The notes under the pieces are model-generated. The model was not told where the DNA came from. It saw only the letters and a program-made list of their open reading frames with translations, and did no database searches. Source: Alphaproteobacteria bacterium (GTDB taxonomy: Bacteria; Pseudomonadota; Alphaproteobacteria; UBA8366; Aestuariispiraceae). Taken from it: a stretch of DNA of 64,000 nt. The position numbers were made by a program, and so were the translations under genes. Location of the stretch: NCBI GenBank assembly GCA_024743195.1, contig JANSXE010000007.1:62001-126000 (forward strand). Reading direction: 5' to 3'. Positions 32,061 through 41,007 of the stretch are shown here, piece by piece; position 1 is the first letter of the stretch, and each line of letters starts with the position of its first letter.

Positions 32061-33275
32061 TCAGAGCAATCGATCTTCCATTGGGAATGTCGACAGCCGC
32101 TCCACCCCGGTCTTGGTGACCAGGACCGTGTCCTCGAGCTTCACGCCGTGCTTCCCGCCGCTCGGCCCGATATAGGCTTCGACGGCCAAGGTCATGCCCA
32201 CCTCGAAGGCGCCGTCATAGGCTTTGCGGTCCGACTCTTCATGGTGCCAGAGCATCGGCCACTCGCCGCGCATTCCGACGCCGTGCAAAGGGTGCGGGTA
32301 GTTGTCGGTTCGGCAGTCCTCGGGCGGCTCCCAGGCCTGCGCGACGAAGTCGGCGAAGCTGAGGCCCGGCTTCAGAAGCGCGACATTGTGGTCAAGGCAC
32401 GCGCGCGCCAACCCGTACAAGCGCTTCTGCTCCGGCGTGGGCGCGCCGGGTCCGCAATGGAAGGTGCGAGAGACGTCGGCGAAGTATCCCAGCGGTCCGA
32501 TCATGCCGGTATCGACGATCACAAGGTCGCCAGCCCTGACCGCCCGCCCGCTCGCTTCCTGGCCCCAGGGGTTGGTCCGCTCGCCCGAGCAGACGAGCTT
32601 GTACTCGAACCACTCCCCCCCGTTGGCGATGTTCTCCTCATGCAGAATGGCGCACAACTCGGTTTCACGGGCGCCCGGCCGCACTGCGTCTCGGATGCGG
32701 TGCAGCGCCGTCTCCGCGATCGATATCGAGGTGCGCATGCAGGCGACCTCCTCTGGCGACTTGATCGCCCGCGCATGCTCCAGCGCGACTTGCGCGTCTT
32801 CGATCCTGTAGTTCGCCTCCTGAAAGGCTTGGGCCAAACTCGGCTCGAACCGATCGACGGCAACCCGCTTGACGGTCGTATGCGGCTTCAGCGCCTCGCC
32901 TATCGCTTGAACCAGACGCGCGGCACCCTCTCCCGCACGTTCGCCGCACAGGGCGTAATGATAGGACGGCATGCTGCGCACGGTCCCGATCGTCTCGATC
33001 GCGTCGGAAAAGAACTCCAGCGAGTCATAGTCCAGAACAGTGCACAAGCCCTCGGCGGGAACGATGAGGCAGCGCACCGGGGTGTGGAGAGAGTAGATCC
33101 CGTAGCTCGCGAGCCCGACCGCATAACGAATGTTCGCCGGGTCGAACAAAGCCATCGCTTCTATCTCGCGCGCTCGCATCTGCTCCTGCAGACGCGCCAG
33201 CCGGTAGCGGCGCATCCGTTCGATGTCCAGGGCGCCGTAGGTGTCGTGAGGAGCGGTGGCGCTCGGCTGCGTCAT
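32061..33275 (-). CDS. M24 family metallopeptidase-fold protein (DddP-like)
   Basis: A 404-residue pita-bread-fold protein with an N-terminal creatinase-type domain and a C-terminal metal site: Asp in VDTG, Asp in FADVSRT, His in LHGVGM, Glu in VEAY and Glu in KLEDTVLV. It shares GGEWxE, SGxRTNPWxQE and LHGVGxxxEWP with the DMSP lyase DddP. However, the first Asp pair of DddP (DxD) is DTG here, so lyase activity is uncertain and an Xaa-Pro or creatinase-type hydrolase is equally possible. It lies downstream of a peptide-type binding protein gene on the same strand, with a hairpin between them. Confidence 0.88.
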   Translation of the reverse strand: MTQPSATAPHDTYGALDIERMRRYRLARLQEQMRAREIEAMALFDPANIRYAVGLASYGIYSLHTPVRCLIVPAEGLCTVLDYDSLEFFSDAIETIGTVRSMPSYHYALCGERAGEGAARLVQAIGEALKPHTTVKRVAVDRFEPSLAQAFQEANYRIEDAQVALEHARAIKSPEEVACMRTSISIAETALHRIRDAVRPGARETELCAILHEENIANGGEWFEYKLVCSGERTNPWGQEASGRAVRAGDLVIVDTGMIGPLGYFADVSRTFHCGPGAPTPEQKRLYGLARACLDHNVALLKPGLSFADFVAQAWEPPEDCRTDNYPHPLHGVGMRGEWPMLWHHEESDRKAYDGAFEVGMTLAVEAYIGPSGGKHGVKLEDTVLVTKTGVERLSTFPMEDRLL

Positions 33276-33315
33276 GATGTGTTCGGCTCTCTTTCCGGCT
33301 GCGTTGAATGAAAGG

Positions 33316-33344
33316 CCGCCGTCCGACTATTGATCGGACGGCGG
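33316..33344 (-). terminator. Perfect 11-bp hairpin between binding-protein and M24 genes
   Basis: CCGCCGTCCGA (33316-33326) pairs perfectly with TCGGACGGCGG (33334-33344) around a 7-base loop. On the minus strand it is followed by GGCCTTTCATT, a weak T-tract. It could terminate or attenuate the transcript of the binding-protein gene ahead of the M24 gene, or protect its 3' end. Confidence 0.5.
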
Positions 33345-33368
33345 TTTGATGCGGACGGACGATGCGGG

Positions 33369-34952
33369 TCAGCCGTCGAACCACCAGCGTTCGGCTAACC
33401 GACCGCCGTCCATGTCATAGTGTTTCGCGACGTCGCCGTGCCGGACGCGATCAGAGCGTGCGTTGACGTAATTGGCGAACATGGGGATGACGGCGCCGCC
33501 GTCCTCATGCACGAGCCGCTGCATCTCCGCATACATCTCGGCGCGCTTGCGCTCGTCAAGCTCGGCCCGCGCCGCGATCAGGAGTTCGTCAAAACGGGCG
33601 GAGGTCCAGTTGGTGTCGTTCCACGCCCCGCCGCCTTGATAGGCGACCGTGAACATCAGGTCTTCCGTCACCCGGCCGCTCCAGTATGCGGCGCACCACG
33701 GGACTTTGTTCCAGACATCGGACCAATAGCCGTCCTGGGGCACGCGATCGACAGCGATCTCGATGCCCGCCGGGGCCGCGTGTTCGCGATAGAGGACGGC
33801 GGCGTCGACCGCCCCGTCGTAGACGTCCGCGGCCTGCAGAGTGACGGCGAGAGACTCCAGACCCGCCTCCTTCAGATGGAAGCGCGCCCGATCGGGATCA
33901 TACGTCCGCTGAGGCAGGGCGTCGTTGAAGTATCGCATGCTGGGGGCGATGGGATGATCGTTGCCGACGGTTCCGTACCCGCGCAGCACTTTCTCCACCA
34001 ACGCCGCGCGGTCGAGGCCGTATTTGAGGGCGAGGCGCACGTTGCGATCGTTGAACGGCGCCTGATCGGTCATCATGGGGAAGGTGTAGTGCTGCAGGCC
34101 CGTCACGGAGTCGACGAGCAGCGATGCGCGCTGCTTCAACAGATGCACGGTGGCCAGGTCGACCCGGTTGACGACGTCGACCTCGCCCGTCACCAGCGCG
34201 TTCTGCCGGGCGGCGACGTCGTTCAGGCTGATGAACTCGATCGAGTCGAAATAGGGTTGGGAGTCCTTGAAATAGTTGGGGAAGCGCGTCGCCGCGGATT
34301 GCACGCCGGCGTCGAAACTATCCAGGGTGAATGGTCCTGTACCGATGCCCGAGTTCACATCCAGCACGCCGTCGATCAGCGGCACGATGCACAGGTGATA
34401 ATCCGACAAGAGGAAGGGAAAATCGGCGTTCGGGCCGCTCAAGGTCATGCGGATCGACCGCGGTCCGTCCGCGCGGATCTCTTGCACCTGATCCAGGATC
34501 GATTTGGCGGCGGACTTCGTCTCCTCGCCCCGATGGTGGTTGAGCGACGCGATGACGTCCCCGACGGCCACCGTCTTGCCGTTGTGGAATTCGACGCCCT
34601 GGCGCAGCGTGAAAACCCACTCGGAGACGCCGCCGGCCGGCTCCCAGCTCTCGGCCACCTCGCCCTCCAAGGACCCGTCCGGGGCGATGCCGGTCAGGGC
34701 GTTGCGAAGGGCGCCGAAGCCGAAGCACTGGCCGAACGGTCCGACCAGCGCCGCAGGATCCAGTTTGTCGCTGGTCGAACTGCCGCTCAGCCCGACCCGC
34801 AGATGGCCGCCCCGCCGCGGCGTCTCAGCCAGGGCGGCCCGCCCGCCCGCGACCAGCGGCGCCGAGGCGAACGCCGCAGCGGCCCCGGCCTTCAAGACGG
34901 TGCGGCGAGAGACGGCGCTTCGGCGCGCCGCGCTTGCGATCCGATCATCCAT
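33369..34952 (-). CDS. ABC transporter substrate-binding protein, family 5 (peptide/nickel type), TAT-exported
   Basis: About 527 residues. The N-terminus has a twin-arginine signal (SRRTVLKAG near residues 15-23, then a hydrophobic stretch ending ALA). The body is SBP family 5 (FGALRNALTGIAPDGSLEGEVAESWEP, FTLRQGVEFHNGKTVAVGDV). I choose the ATG at 34952, with GGGAGG upstream. No permease or ATPase genes of this transporter are in the window, so the protein is an orphan or works with a distant system. A LysR regulator is divergently encoded 133 bp away and is the likely controller. Confidence 0.92.
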   Translation of the reverse strand: MDDRIASAARRSAVSRRTVLKAGAAAAFASAPLVAGGRAALAETPRRGGHLRVGLSGSSTSDKLDPAALVGPFGQCFGFGALRNALTGIAPDGSLEGEVAESWEPAGGVSEWVFTLRQGVEFHNGKTVAVGDVIASLNHHRGEETKSAAKSILDQVQEIRADGPRSIRMTLSGPNADFPFLLSDYHLCIVPLIDGVLDVNSGIGTGPFTLDSFDAGVQSAATRFPNYFKDSQPYFDSIEFISLNDVAARQNALVTGEVDVVNRVDLATVHLLKQRASLLVDSVTGLQHYTFPMMTDQAPFNDRNVRLALKYGLDRAALVEKVLRGYGTVGNDHPIAPSMRYFNDALPQRTYDPDRARFHLKEAGLESLAVTLQAADVYDGAVDAAVLYREHAAPAGIEIAVDRVPQDGYWSDVWNKVPWCAAYWSGRVTEDLMFTVAYQGGGAWNDTNWTSARFDELLIAARAELDERKRAEMYAEMQRLVHEDGGAVIPMFANYVNARSDRVRHGDVAKHYDMDGGRLAERWWFDG

Positions 34953-35085
34953 TTTTCCACGAGCCTCCCTGCTTTCCGGAGGACGTCGGGCCGCCTGTCG
35001 GCCGCGTCCGCTTGTCGCCAAGTGTCATGGGGGCTCTCGCTGCTTGTAAATGGACGATCTCCTTCATTTTCTATAACCTGAAGTT

Positions 35086-36045
35086 ATGCCTATTCGTTTT
35101 CACGGTTTGCCGGACTACAAATGCCTAATCGCGTTGGAGGCGGTTGTACGGTGCGGCAGCTTTGTCGCCGCCGCACGGGAACTGGGCGTCAGTCAGGTTG
35201 CGATCAGCAAAAAAGTTAAAGAGCTTGAGACCGTTCTGGGCGTTTCGCTATTCGATCGATCACGCCCGACCGTCGTCCCCAGCGACGACGCCAGGACGCT
35301 GGCGGAAGACGTCGCAACCGGGGCGAAACGGCTCCAGGCCACGCTGGATGAGATCAAGGCGCGGACGGCGCGCGGGCGCCGGGTCACGTTGTACGCCAGC
35401 ACGTCCTTCTGGCTTTTCTGGCTTTCCCCGCGTTGGTCGCGCTTTCACGCATCGCATCCCGGGTGTGAGATCAGCCTGCTTTCCAGCGTGCGCAGCGACG
35501 AGCCCGACGTCGCGGAGTGCGATCTCGCGGTGATATACGGCGCGCGACGTCTTCCGGGCTTCCGGCCCGTCCCGTTGTTCCGGGATCGCGTCGGTCCGGT
35601 CGCCAGTCCGGACTATGTCGCGCGGCGGAAAGGCGGGACGGCCCTCACCACGCTCGACGAGGATGTGCTGCTGTGCGTGGCGAGCGAAGATCCGATGCAT
35701 CCGGATTGGACGATCTGGGCGGAGACGGCCGGACTGCCCTTAAGGCCGGGCGCACGCAAAGAGACGTTCTTCGACTACGGCCTTCTCATCGATGCGGCGA
35801 TCGAGGGGCGCGGGCTCGCAATGGGCTGGAAGCGACACATCCAGCATGTGCTGGAACGCGGCCGGCTTGTGTCTTTGGAGGGACCCGAGATCATGTCTCC
35901 CGGCGACTATATATTATGGGTGCGCACGCATATTCCGTCCCCCCGCGCCGCCATGGTGCGAGCCCTGGTCGATTGGATGCTCGCGGAATGTCGGGCGCAG
36001 GACCCTCTCGCCGACCGGTCGGCGCCGTCAACGGCGCAGCGCTGA
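35086..36045 (+). CDS. LysR family transcriptional regulator (GcvA-like)
   Basis: A 319-residue LysR protein. It opens LPDYKCLIALEAVVRCGSF, with the HTH helix around ELGVSQVAISKKVKELE; the effector domain contains VTLYASTSFWLFWLSPRWSRFHASHPG and ERGRLVSLEGPEI, the pattern of the GcvA/TrpI group. It diverges from the orphan peptide-type binding protein gene, and the AT-rich stretch between them probably holds the operator and both promoters. It converges on the operon ending at 36057. Confidence 0.93.
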   Translation: MPIRFHGLPDYKCLIALEAVVRCGSFVAAARELGVSQVAISKKVKELETVLGVSLFDRSRPTVVPSDDARTLAEDVATGAKRLQATLDEIKARTARGRRVTLYASTSFWLFWLSPRWSRFHASHPGCEISLLSSVRSDEPDVAECDLAVIYGARRLPGFRPVPLFRDRVGPVASPDYVARRKGGTALTTLDEDVLLCVASEDPMHPDWTIWAETAGLPLRPGARKETFFDYGLLIDAAIEGRGLAMGWKRHIQHVLERGRLVSLEGPEIMSPGDYILWVRTHIPSPRAAMVRALVDWMLAECRAQDPLADRSAPSTAQR

Positions 36046-36056
36046 GAACAGCAGGG

Positions 36057-36449
36057 TCAGGCGGCGGTTCCGGTCTCGGCGAGCACCCGCCGCGCCACGC
36101 GAAAGCACTCAAGCGCCTGGGGCACGCCGCAGTAGACGCCCACGACATGGATGATGGCGCGGATCTCCTCCGGGCTGACGCCGTTGTTCAGCGCCCCGCG
36201 GCAGTGGGTCTCCCATTCCTGCATCTTTCCCAAGGCCCCGATCATGGCGAGGTTCATCATGCTGCGGGTCTTGGGATCGATCGACTCGTCGCCCCAGCCG
36301 AAGCCCCAGCACCAGGCGGTCATCGCCTCCTGGAAGGGCCGGGTGAAGTCGTCGGCGGCGGCCAGGTTGCGCTCGACATACTCCGCCCCCAACGTCGCCT
36401 TGCGTTGGGCGAGGCCCTTCTCGAACAGATCCTCGTCGAACGTCCCCAT
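36057..36449 (-). CDS. Carboxymuconolactone decarboxylase family protein
   Basis: A 130-residue all-helical CMD/AhpD-fold protein. It has KTRSMMNLAMIGALGKMQEWETHCRGAL and NNGVSPEEIRAIIHVVGVYCGVPQAL, including the histidine that acts in gamma-carboxymuconolactone decarboxylase. The AhpD CxxC redox pair is absent. It is last in a leftward operon behind a Rieske oxygenase and an RpiR regulator. True carboxymuconolactone as substrate is unlikely without protocatechuate genes; it may decarboxylate or tautomerise a product of the oxygenase. Confidence 0.9.
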   Translation of the reverse strand: MGTFDEDLFEKGLAQRKATLGAEYVERNLAAADDFTRPFQEAMTAWCWGFGWGDESIDPKTRSMMNLAMIGALGKMQEWETHCRGALNNGVSPEEIRAIIHVVGVYCGVPQALECFRVARRVLAETGTAA

Positions 36450-36471
36450 CGCCGTCGTCCTTCTCTCTCGC

Positions 36472-37575
36472 CTAGATCTCGTCCAACGCCTCGCGCATCC
36501 AGCCGTGCAGCACGGCCAGCGAGTGCTCGGAATTCACGCCCTCGTCCGGGTCGAGCACCAGCGGCGCGGGACTGTATCCCCGACTTTTAAGGCCCTGATG
36601 CACCGACTGGACGAGGCGGATGTCCTCTTCGACCGTCGTGGCGCGGTCCTGCTGCGCCAGGCGGCGCACCACCTCGGAATCATAGCCGCCCTCGGTGTAC
36701 CAGCCGCGCCAGACGCCGACGCGATCCGGCCCGTCGGGACGCCAGTGATAGGTGTTCAGCACATTGCCGGGATAGACCTGGAAGGAGAACAGCGGCCAGA
36801 GAAACCAGCTTCGATACTCGCCCGCATGCTCATTCGCCGACAGGTCGATGTCGTAGCTCATCGCCTCCAGGGCCGAGCATTCGGTCGTGTGCATCAGCAC
36901 ATAGCCGTCGGCGCGCTGGATGTTGTAGGTCTCCGGCTTGATCACCCCGGTGGTGAAGGTCGGGTGATTGCGGGCGCAGTGATAGCATTCGGAATAGTTC
37001 TCGACCGAGACCTTCCAGTTGCAGGCCTCCGGGATCTCGACCCATTCCAGCGGCGCCAGATCGTCGATCTGGGGCACGTAGGCGCGCAGCTGCGCGCGCA
37101 CGCCCGGATACCAGACGTCCATCGGCGCGGCGTCCGGGTCCAGATTGACGAAGATGAAGCCGTTGAAGACCTCCGTCTTCACCTCGGTCAGGCAGACCAT
37201 GTCCCGCTCGAACCCCTTCACCTTGCGCAGGTTCGGGCCGGAGCGCAGGCGCCCCGTCAGCTCGTAGGTCCAGGCGTGATAGGGGCAGGTGATGGTCCGC
37301 GTCGCCCCCGCCCCTTCAAGCAGCTGATGCGCCCGGTGCTGACAGACGTTGTAGAAGCTGCGCAGCACGCCGTCGCGGCCGCGGATGCAGAACAGACGCT
37401 CGCCCGCGATCTCGAAGGTGAAGTAGTCCCCCGGCTTCGGGACCTCTGCGACGTGGCCCGCGAACTGCCAGGTGCGCGAGAGCAGCCCCGTCCGCTCGCG
37501 CTCATAGATCGCCGGATCGGTGTAGTAGCGCGCCGCCAGCGGACGCACCGGATCGATGAGCGCCCCGTCGGCCAT
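36472..37575 (-). CDS. Rieske non-heme iron oxygenase alpha subunit (aromatic-ring/quaternary-amine oxygenase family)
   Basis: 367 residues. The Rieske 2Fe-2S motif is Cys78-x-His80 and Cys97-x2-His100. The mononuclear Fe site has two histidines in SECYHCARNHP and probably an Asp near residue 320 (EEDIRLVQ). The overall pattern resembles GbcA/stachydrine-type N-demethylating oxygenases. The neighbours, a DMGDH-like flavoenzyme and an enolase-superfamily enzyme, fit removal of an N-methyl group from a betaine. No reductase subunit gene is in the window. Confidence 0.92.
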   Translation of the reverse strand: MADGALIDPVRPLAARYYTDPAIYERERTGLLSRTWQFAGHVAEVPKPGDYFTFEIAGERLFCIRGRDGVLRSFYNVCQHRAHQLLEGAGATRTITCPYHAWTYELTGRLRSGPNLRKVKGFERDMVCLTEVKTEVFNGFIFVNLDPDAAPMDVWYPGVRAQLRAYVPQIDDLAPLEWVEIPEACNWKVSVENYSECYHCARNHPTFTTGVIKPETYNIQRADGYVLMHTTECSALEAMSYDIDLSANEHAGEYRSWFLWPLFSFQVYPGNVLNTYHWRPDGPDRVGVWRGWYTEGGYDSEVVRRLAQQDRATTVEEDIRLVQSVHQGLKSRGYSPAPLVLDPDEGVNSEHSLAVLHGWMREALDEI

Positions 37576-37579
37576 CGCG

Positions 37580-38467
37580 TCAGCCTCCTTCGTCGAGATA
37601 AAGCCCGAGCCGCCGGCGCCGGGCGTGAAAGGTTTCGACCCGCTCCGCCACCTCGTCGCTGGCGGTCGCGATGACGAAGGAGAGCAGCGTCTCCAACACC
37701 GCGATCGTCGCGACAGAGGAAGGGAAGAACTGCGGCGTGTCGCAAGCCACGACGAACCCGTGATCGGCCTGACGGACGATCGGGCTGGCCGGGCTGTCGG
37801 AGAGCGCGATCACGCGCACGCCCTGCTCCTTCGCGAGGCGCACCGCCTCCACCACCTCGGCCCGGTAGGGTTTGCTGGTGATGGCGATCAGCACGTCGCG
37901 CCCGTCCGCCCAGGCCAGATCGTCGAGCGCGACCGACCCGGCGCGCGGGATCGCATGGAACTGCACCATGCCGGTGGAGGCGAGGTAGGTGAAGTTGCGC
38001 GCGTTGGCGTTGTTGACGCCGACGCCCAGGGTGAAGACGCTGCGCGCGCCCCAGATCGCCTCCGCCGCCGCCTGCATCCGCTCCGCGTCGATGCCGAGGA
38101 AAGTCTCCTCCACATTGCGCAGGGCGGCTTCGGCCATGTCGGCGTAGAGCCCGCCCAGATCGCCCGATTTGCGGATCTCCTGCAGCCAGCGCGCACGATC
38201 CTGCAGCGCGACCGCGCCGTTGCGGATCGCCTCGCGAAACGGCGCGCGGAAATCCTCATAGCCCCCGAACCCGATCTGGCGGGCCATGCGGACCAGCGTG
38301 TTGGGCTTCACGTTGGCCGCCTCCGCGATCTCCCGCACGGTGGAGACGCCCACATCGCGCGGGTTCTCCAGCACGTAGCGGGCGGCCTTCTGCGCCTCGG
38401 GCGTCAGCGAGTCCCATTCGGCCGACAGCCGATCCAGAACCTCGGATGAAACATTTGTATCATTCAT
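37580..38467 (-). CDS. MurR/RpiR family transcriptional regulator
   Basis: 295 residues with an N-terminal HTH_6 domain (residues 15-80; EIAEAANVKPNTLVRMARQIGFGGYEDFR) and a C-terminal SIS sugar-isomerase-type domain (FTLGVGVNNANARNF and VLIAITSKPYRAEVVEA). It is first in the operon with the Rieske oxygenase and divergent from the DMGDH-like gene across 68 bp, so it can control both directions. An ATCAT-TC-ATGAT inverted repeat overlaps its start. SIS domains usually bind phosphosugars, but this family also controls amine and betaine genes. Confidence 0.93.
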   Translation of the reverse strand: MNDTNVSSEVLDRLSAEWDSLTPEAQKAARYVLENPRDVGVSTVREIAEAANVKPNTLVRMARQIGFGGYEDFRAPFREAIRNGAVALQDRARWLQEIRKSGDLGGLYADMAEAALRNVEETFLGIDAERMQAAAEAIWGARSVFTLGVGVNNANARNFTYLASTGMVQFHAIPRAGSVALDDLAWADGRDVLIAITSKPYRAEVVEAVRLAKEQGVRVIALSDSPASPIVRQADHGFVVACDTPQFFPSSVATIAVLETLLSFVIATASDEVAERVETFHARRRRLGLYLDEGG

Positions 38468-38535
38468 GATTGACGATGGTATTTTTGTACGACAGGCTTG
38501 TCCACACGAATTTCGACAAGCCAGGGAGAGATCGG

Positions 38536-41007
38536 ATGGCGCAGGCGGCGTTCCCGGATACCGCGCGGGTCGTGATCGTCGGCGGCGGCGTGATGGGCTG
38601 CGGCCTCGCCTATCATCTGGCGCATGAGGGGTGGACGGACGTCGTCCTGTTGGAGAAGGCGGAGCTCACCAGCGGCTCCACCTGGCACGCGGCCGGGCAG
38701 ATCACGCAGTCGACCAGCTCCTTCGCGCTGGGCAAATGCGTCGACTACAACATCCACCTCTATGCCGGCGCGCTGGAGGCGGAGACCGGCCAGTCCGTCA
38801 CCTGGCACGGCTGCGGCTCCTTCCGCCTCGCCTATACGGAGGACGAGGTCGACTGGCTGCGCCACACGCTCTCGGTCGGCCGGTCGCTCGGCTTCGCGAT
38901 GGAGCTCGTCGGGCGCGAGCGGGTGCGCGCGCTGCACCCGTTCTACAATCTGGAGGGCGTTCTGGCCGCGCTGCATACGCCGGACGACGGCCATGTCGAC
39001 CCGTCGGGCGTGACCCAGGCGATGGCGACCGGCGCGCGACAGCTGGGCGCGCGGATCGTGCGCCGCTGCCGCGCGACGAACATCACGCGTCTCGAGACCG
39101 GCGAATGGCTGGTTGAGACGGAGCAAGGCGCGATCCGCTGCGAGCATGTGGTCAACGCCGGCGGAACCTACGCGCGTCAGATGGGCGAGTGGTCGGGCCT
39201 GCAACTGCCCATGACCTCCATGACCCACCACTACTTCGTGACCGACGCGGTCCCGGAGTTCCAGGACCTGGCGCGCGAACTGCCGGTGATCCGCGACGAC
39301 CGCCATGTCTCCGGCTACATCCGGATGGAGCAGAAATCGGGCCTGATCGGCATCTACGAAAAGGAGAACCCGAACACGGTCTGGGAGGATCACTGCCCTT
39401 GGGAGGCGGAGAACGAGCTCTTCGCGCCGGATTACGAGCGCGTCACGCCCTGGCTCGCGGCGGCTTTGGAGCGCATGCCGGTCCTCGCCGAACTGGGAAT
39501 CAAGCGCGACGTCCACGGCGCGATCTCCCACCCGCCGGACGGCAATCCGCTGATCGGCCCGGCGCCGGGCGCGCGGAACTACTGGTGCTGCTGCGGCACG
39601 CAGATCGGCATCGGCTGGGGGCCCGGCCTGACGCGGGAGCTGGCGCGCTGGATGGTGCACGGCGCCGCCGATCTCTCGATGCGCGAGTTCGACCCGCGGC
39701 GCTTCGGATCCTACGCGACCAAGGACTGGCAGATCGTCAAGGCGAAGGAGGATTACCTGCTCCGCCACGAGATCCCCTATCCGCACTTCAACCGGCTGGC
39801 CGGCCGGCCGGTGAAGCCCTCCCCGCTCTATGAACGCCTGAAGGCGAAGGGCGCGGTCTTCGAGGAGGTCTACGGCCATGAGCGCCCGCGCTGGTTCGCG
39901 CGCGCCGGCGTCGCGCAGCGCGACCCCTATTCCTTCCGCCGCACGGTCGTGCACGACTTGGTCGGCGCGGAATGCCGGGCCGTGCGCGAGACGGCGGGGA
40001 TCATGGACATTTCCGCCTTCGCCAAGGTCGAGCTCTCCGGACCCGACGCCGAAGCGCTTCTCGACCGACTGGTCGCCAACCGCCTGCCGAAGAAGGTCGG
40101 CGGGATCGCGCTGACCCATATGCTCAACGAGCGCGGACGCATCGAGTTGGAGACGACCGTGGTCCGCTTCGCGGAGGATCGCTTCTACCTCGTCTGCGCC
40201 GCCTTCTTCGAGCAGCGGCTGCTCGACCACATCGCCGCGCGCAAGGGCGATGCGGAGGTCACGGTGCGCTGTCTCTCGGACGCGTGGGCGGCGCTCGCCC
40301 TCAACGGCCCGCGGGCGCGCGACGTCCTGGCCGCCTGCACCGAGGCCGATCTCTCCAACGCCGGCTTCCGCTGGTTGAGCGCGCAGCGCATCACGGTCGC
40401 CGGACGCGCGCTCTGGGCCTTCCGCATGTCCTATGCGGGCGAGCTGGGCTGGGAGCTGCACATCCCGCGCGCCGACGCGCTCGCCGTCTATGACGCGCTC
40501 TGGGCGGCGGGCGACCCGCTCGGCCTCGTCGACTACGGCAGCTTCGCGATGAACGCGCTTCGGATGGAGAAGGCCTTCAAGGGGGCGGGCGAACTGACCA
40601 ACGAGGTGACGCTCCCCGAAGCCGGCGTTATGCGCTTCGTGACGCTGGACAAGGACTTCATCGGCAAGGCCGCAACGGAACGAAGCCTCGCCGCCCCCCT
40701 GCCCTGGGTCTGCGTCTATCTCGCGATCGAGCCCGACGGCGCGGTCGACGGTCATGGCGGCGAAGCGGTGCTGCTGGACGGCGCGGTGGCGGGGAGCACG
40801 GCCTCCGTCGCCTACGGCCACACGGTCGGCGAAATCCTGGCCTTCGCCTACGTCAAACCGGCCGCCGCAGCGCCAGGAACCCGGCTGCAGGTCCTGATCC
40901 ACGGCGCGCCGCGCGCGGCGAGGGTCCTCGCCGCGCCCGCATTCGATCCGGAAAGCCGGCGCCCGCGCGCCGAGGCGAGCCCGGCGTTGCAGGCCGCGGC
41001 GTCATGA
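38536..41007 (+). CDS. FAD-dependent oxidoreductase, dimethylglycine/sarcosine dehydrogenase type with GcvT domain
   Basis: 823 residues with an N-terminal DAO domain (VVIVGGGVMGCGLAYHLA) and the STWHAAGQ motif, whose His carries covalent FAD in relatives. A C-terminal aminomethyltransferase (GcvT) domain follows from about residue 430, where folate would capture the methylene group. The start at 38536 has GGGAGAG just upstream. The enzyme should oxidatively demethylate a tertiary or secondary N-methyl amine. It overlaps the next gene by ATGA, and its promoter faces the RpiR gene. Confidence 0.93.
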   Translation: MAQAAFPDTARVVIVGGGVMGCGLAYHLAHEGWTDVVLLEKAELTSGSTWHAAGQITQSTSSFALGKCVDYNIHLYAGALEAETGQSVTWHGCGSFRLAYTEDEVDWLRHTLSVGRSLGFAMELVGRERVRALHPFYNLEGVLAALHTPDDGHVDPSGVTQAMATGARQLGARIVRRCRATNITRLETGEWLVETEQGAIRCEHVVNAGGTYARQMGEWSGLQLPMTSMTHHYFVTDAVPEFQDLARELPVIRDDRHVSGYIRMEQKSGLIGIYEKENPNTVWEDHCPWEAENELFAPDYERVTPWLAAALERMPVLAELGIKRDVHGAISHPPDGNPLIGPAPGARNYWCCCGTQIGIGWGPGLTRELARWMVHGAADLSMREFDPRRFGSYATKDWQIVKAKEDYLLRHEIPYPHFNRLAGRPVKPSPLYERLKAKGAVFEEVYGHERPRWFARAGVAQRDPYSFRRTVVHDLVGAECRAVRETAGIMDISAFAKVELSGPDAEALLDRLVANRLPKKVGGIALTHMLNERGRIELETTVVRFAEDRFYLVCAAFFEQRLLDHIAARKGDAEVTVRCLSDAWAALALNGPRARDVLAACTEADLSNAGFRWLSAQRITVAGRALWAFRMSYAGELGWELHIPRADALAVYDALWAAGDPLGLVDYGSFAMNALRMEKAFKGAGELTNEVTLPEAGVMRFVTLDKDFIGKAATERSLAAPLPWVCVYLAIEPDGAVDGHGGEAVLLDGAVAGSTASVAYGHTVGEILAFAYVKPAAAAPGTRLQVLIHGAPRAARVLAAPAFDPESRRPRAEASPALQAAAS

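Noticed and set aside
32061-33275. Firm call as the DMSP lyase DddP
   Set aside because: Similarity is partial and the first metal-binding Asp pair is not conserved, so only DddP-like is justified.
38464-40902. 812-residue minus-strand frame opposite the DMGDH-like gene
   Set aside because: It is antisense of a fully recognisable flavoenzyme, with no motifs of its own.
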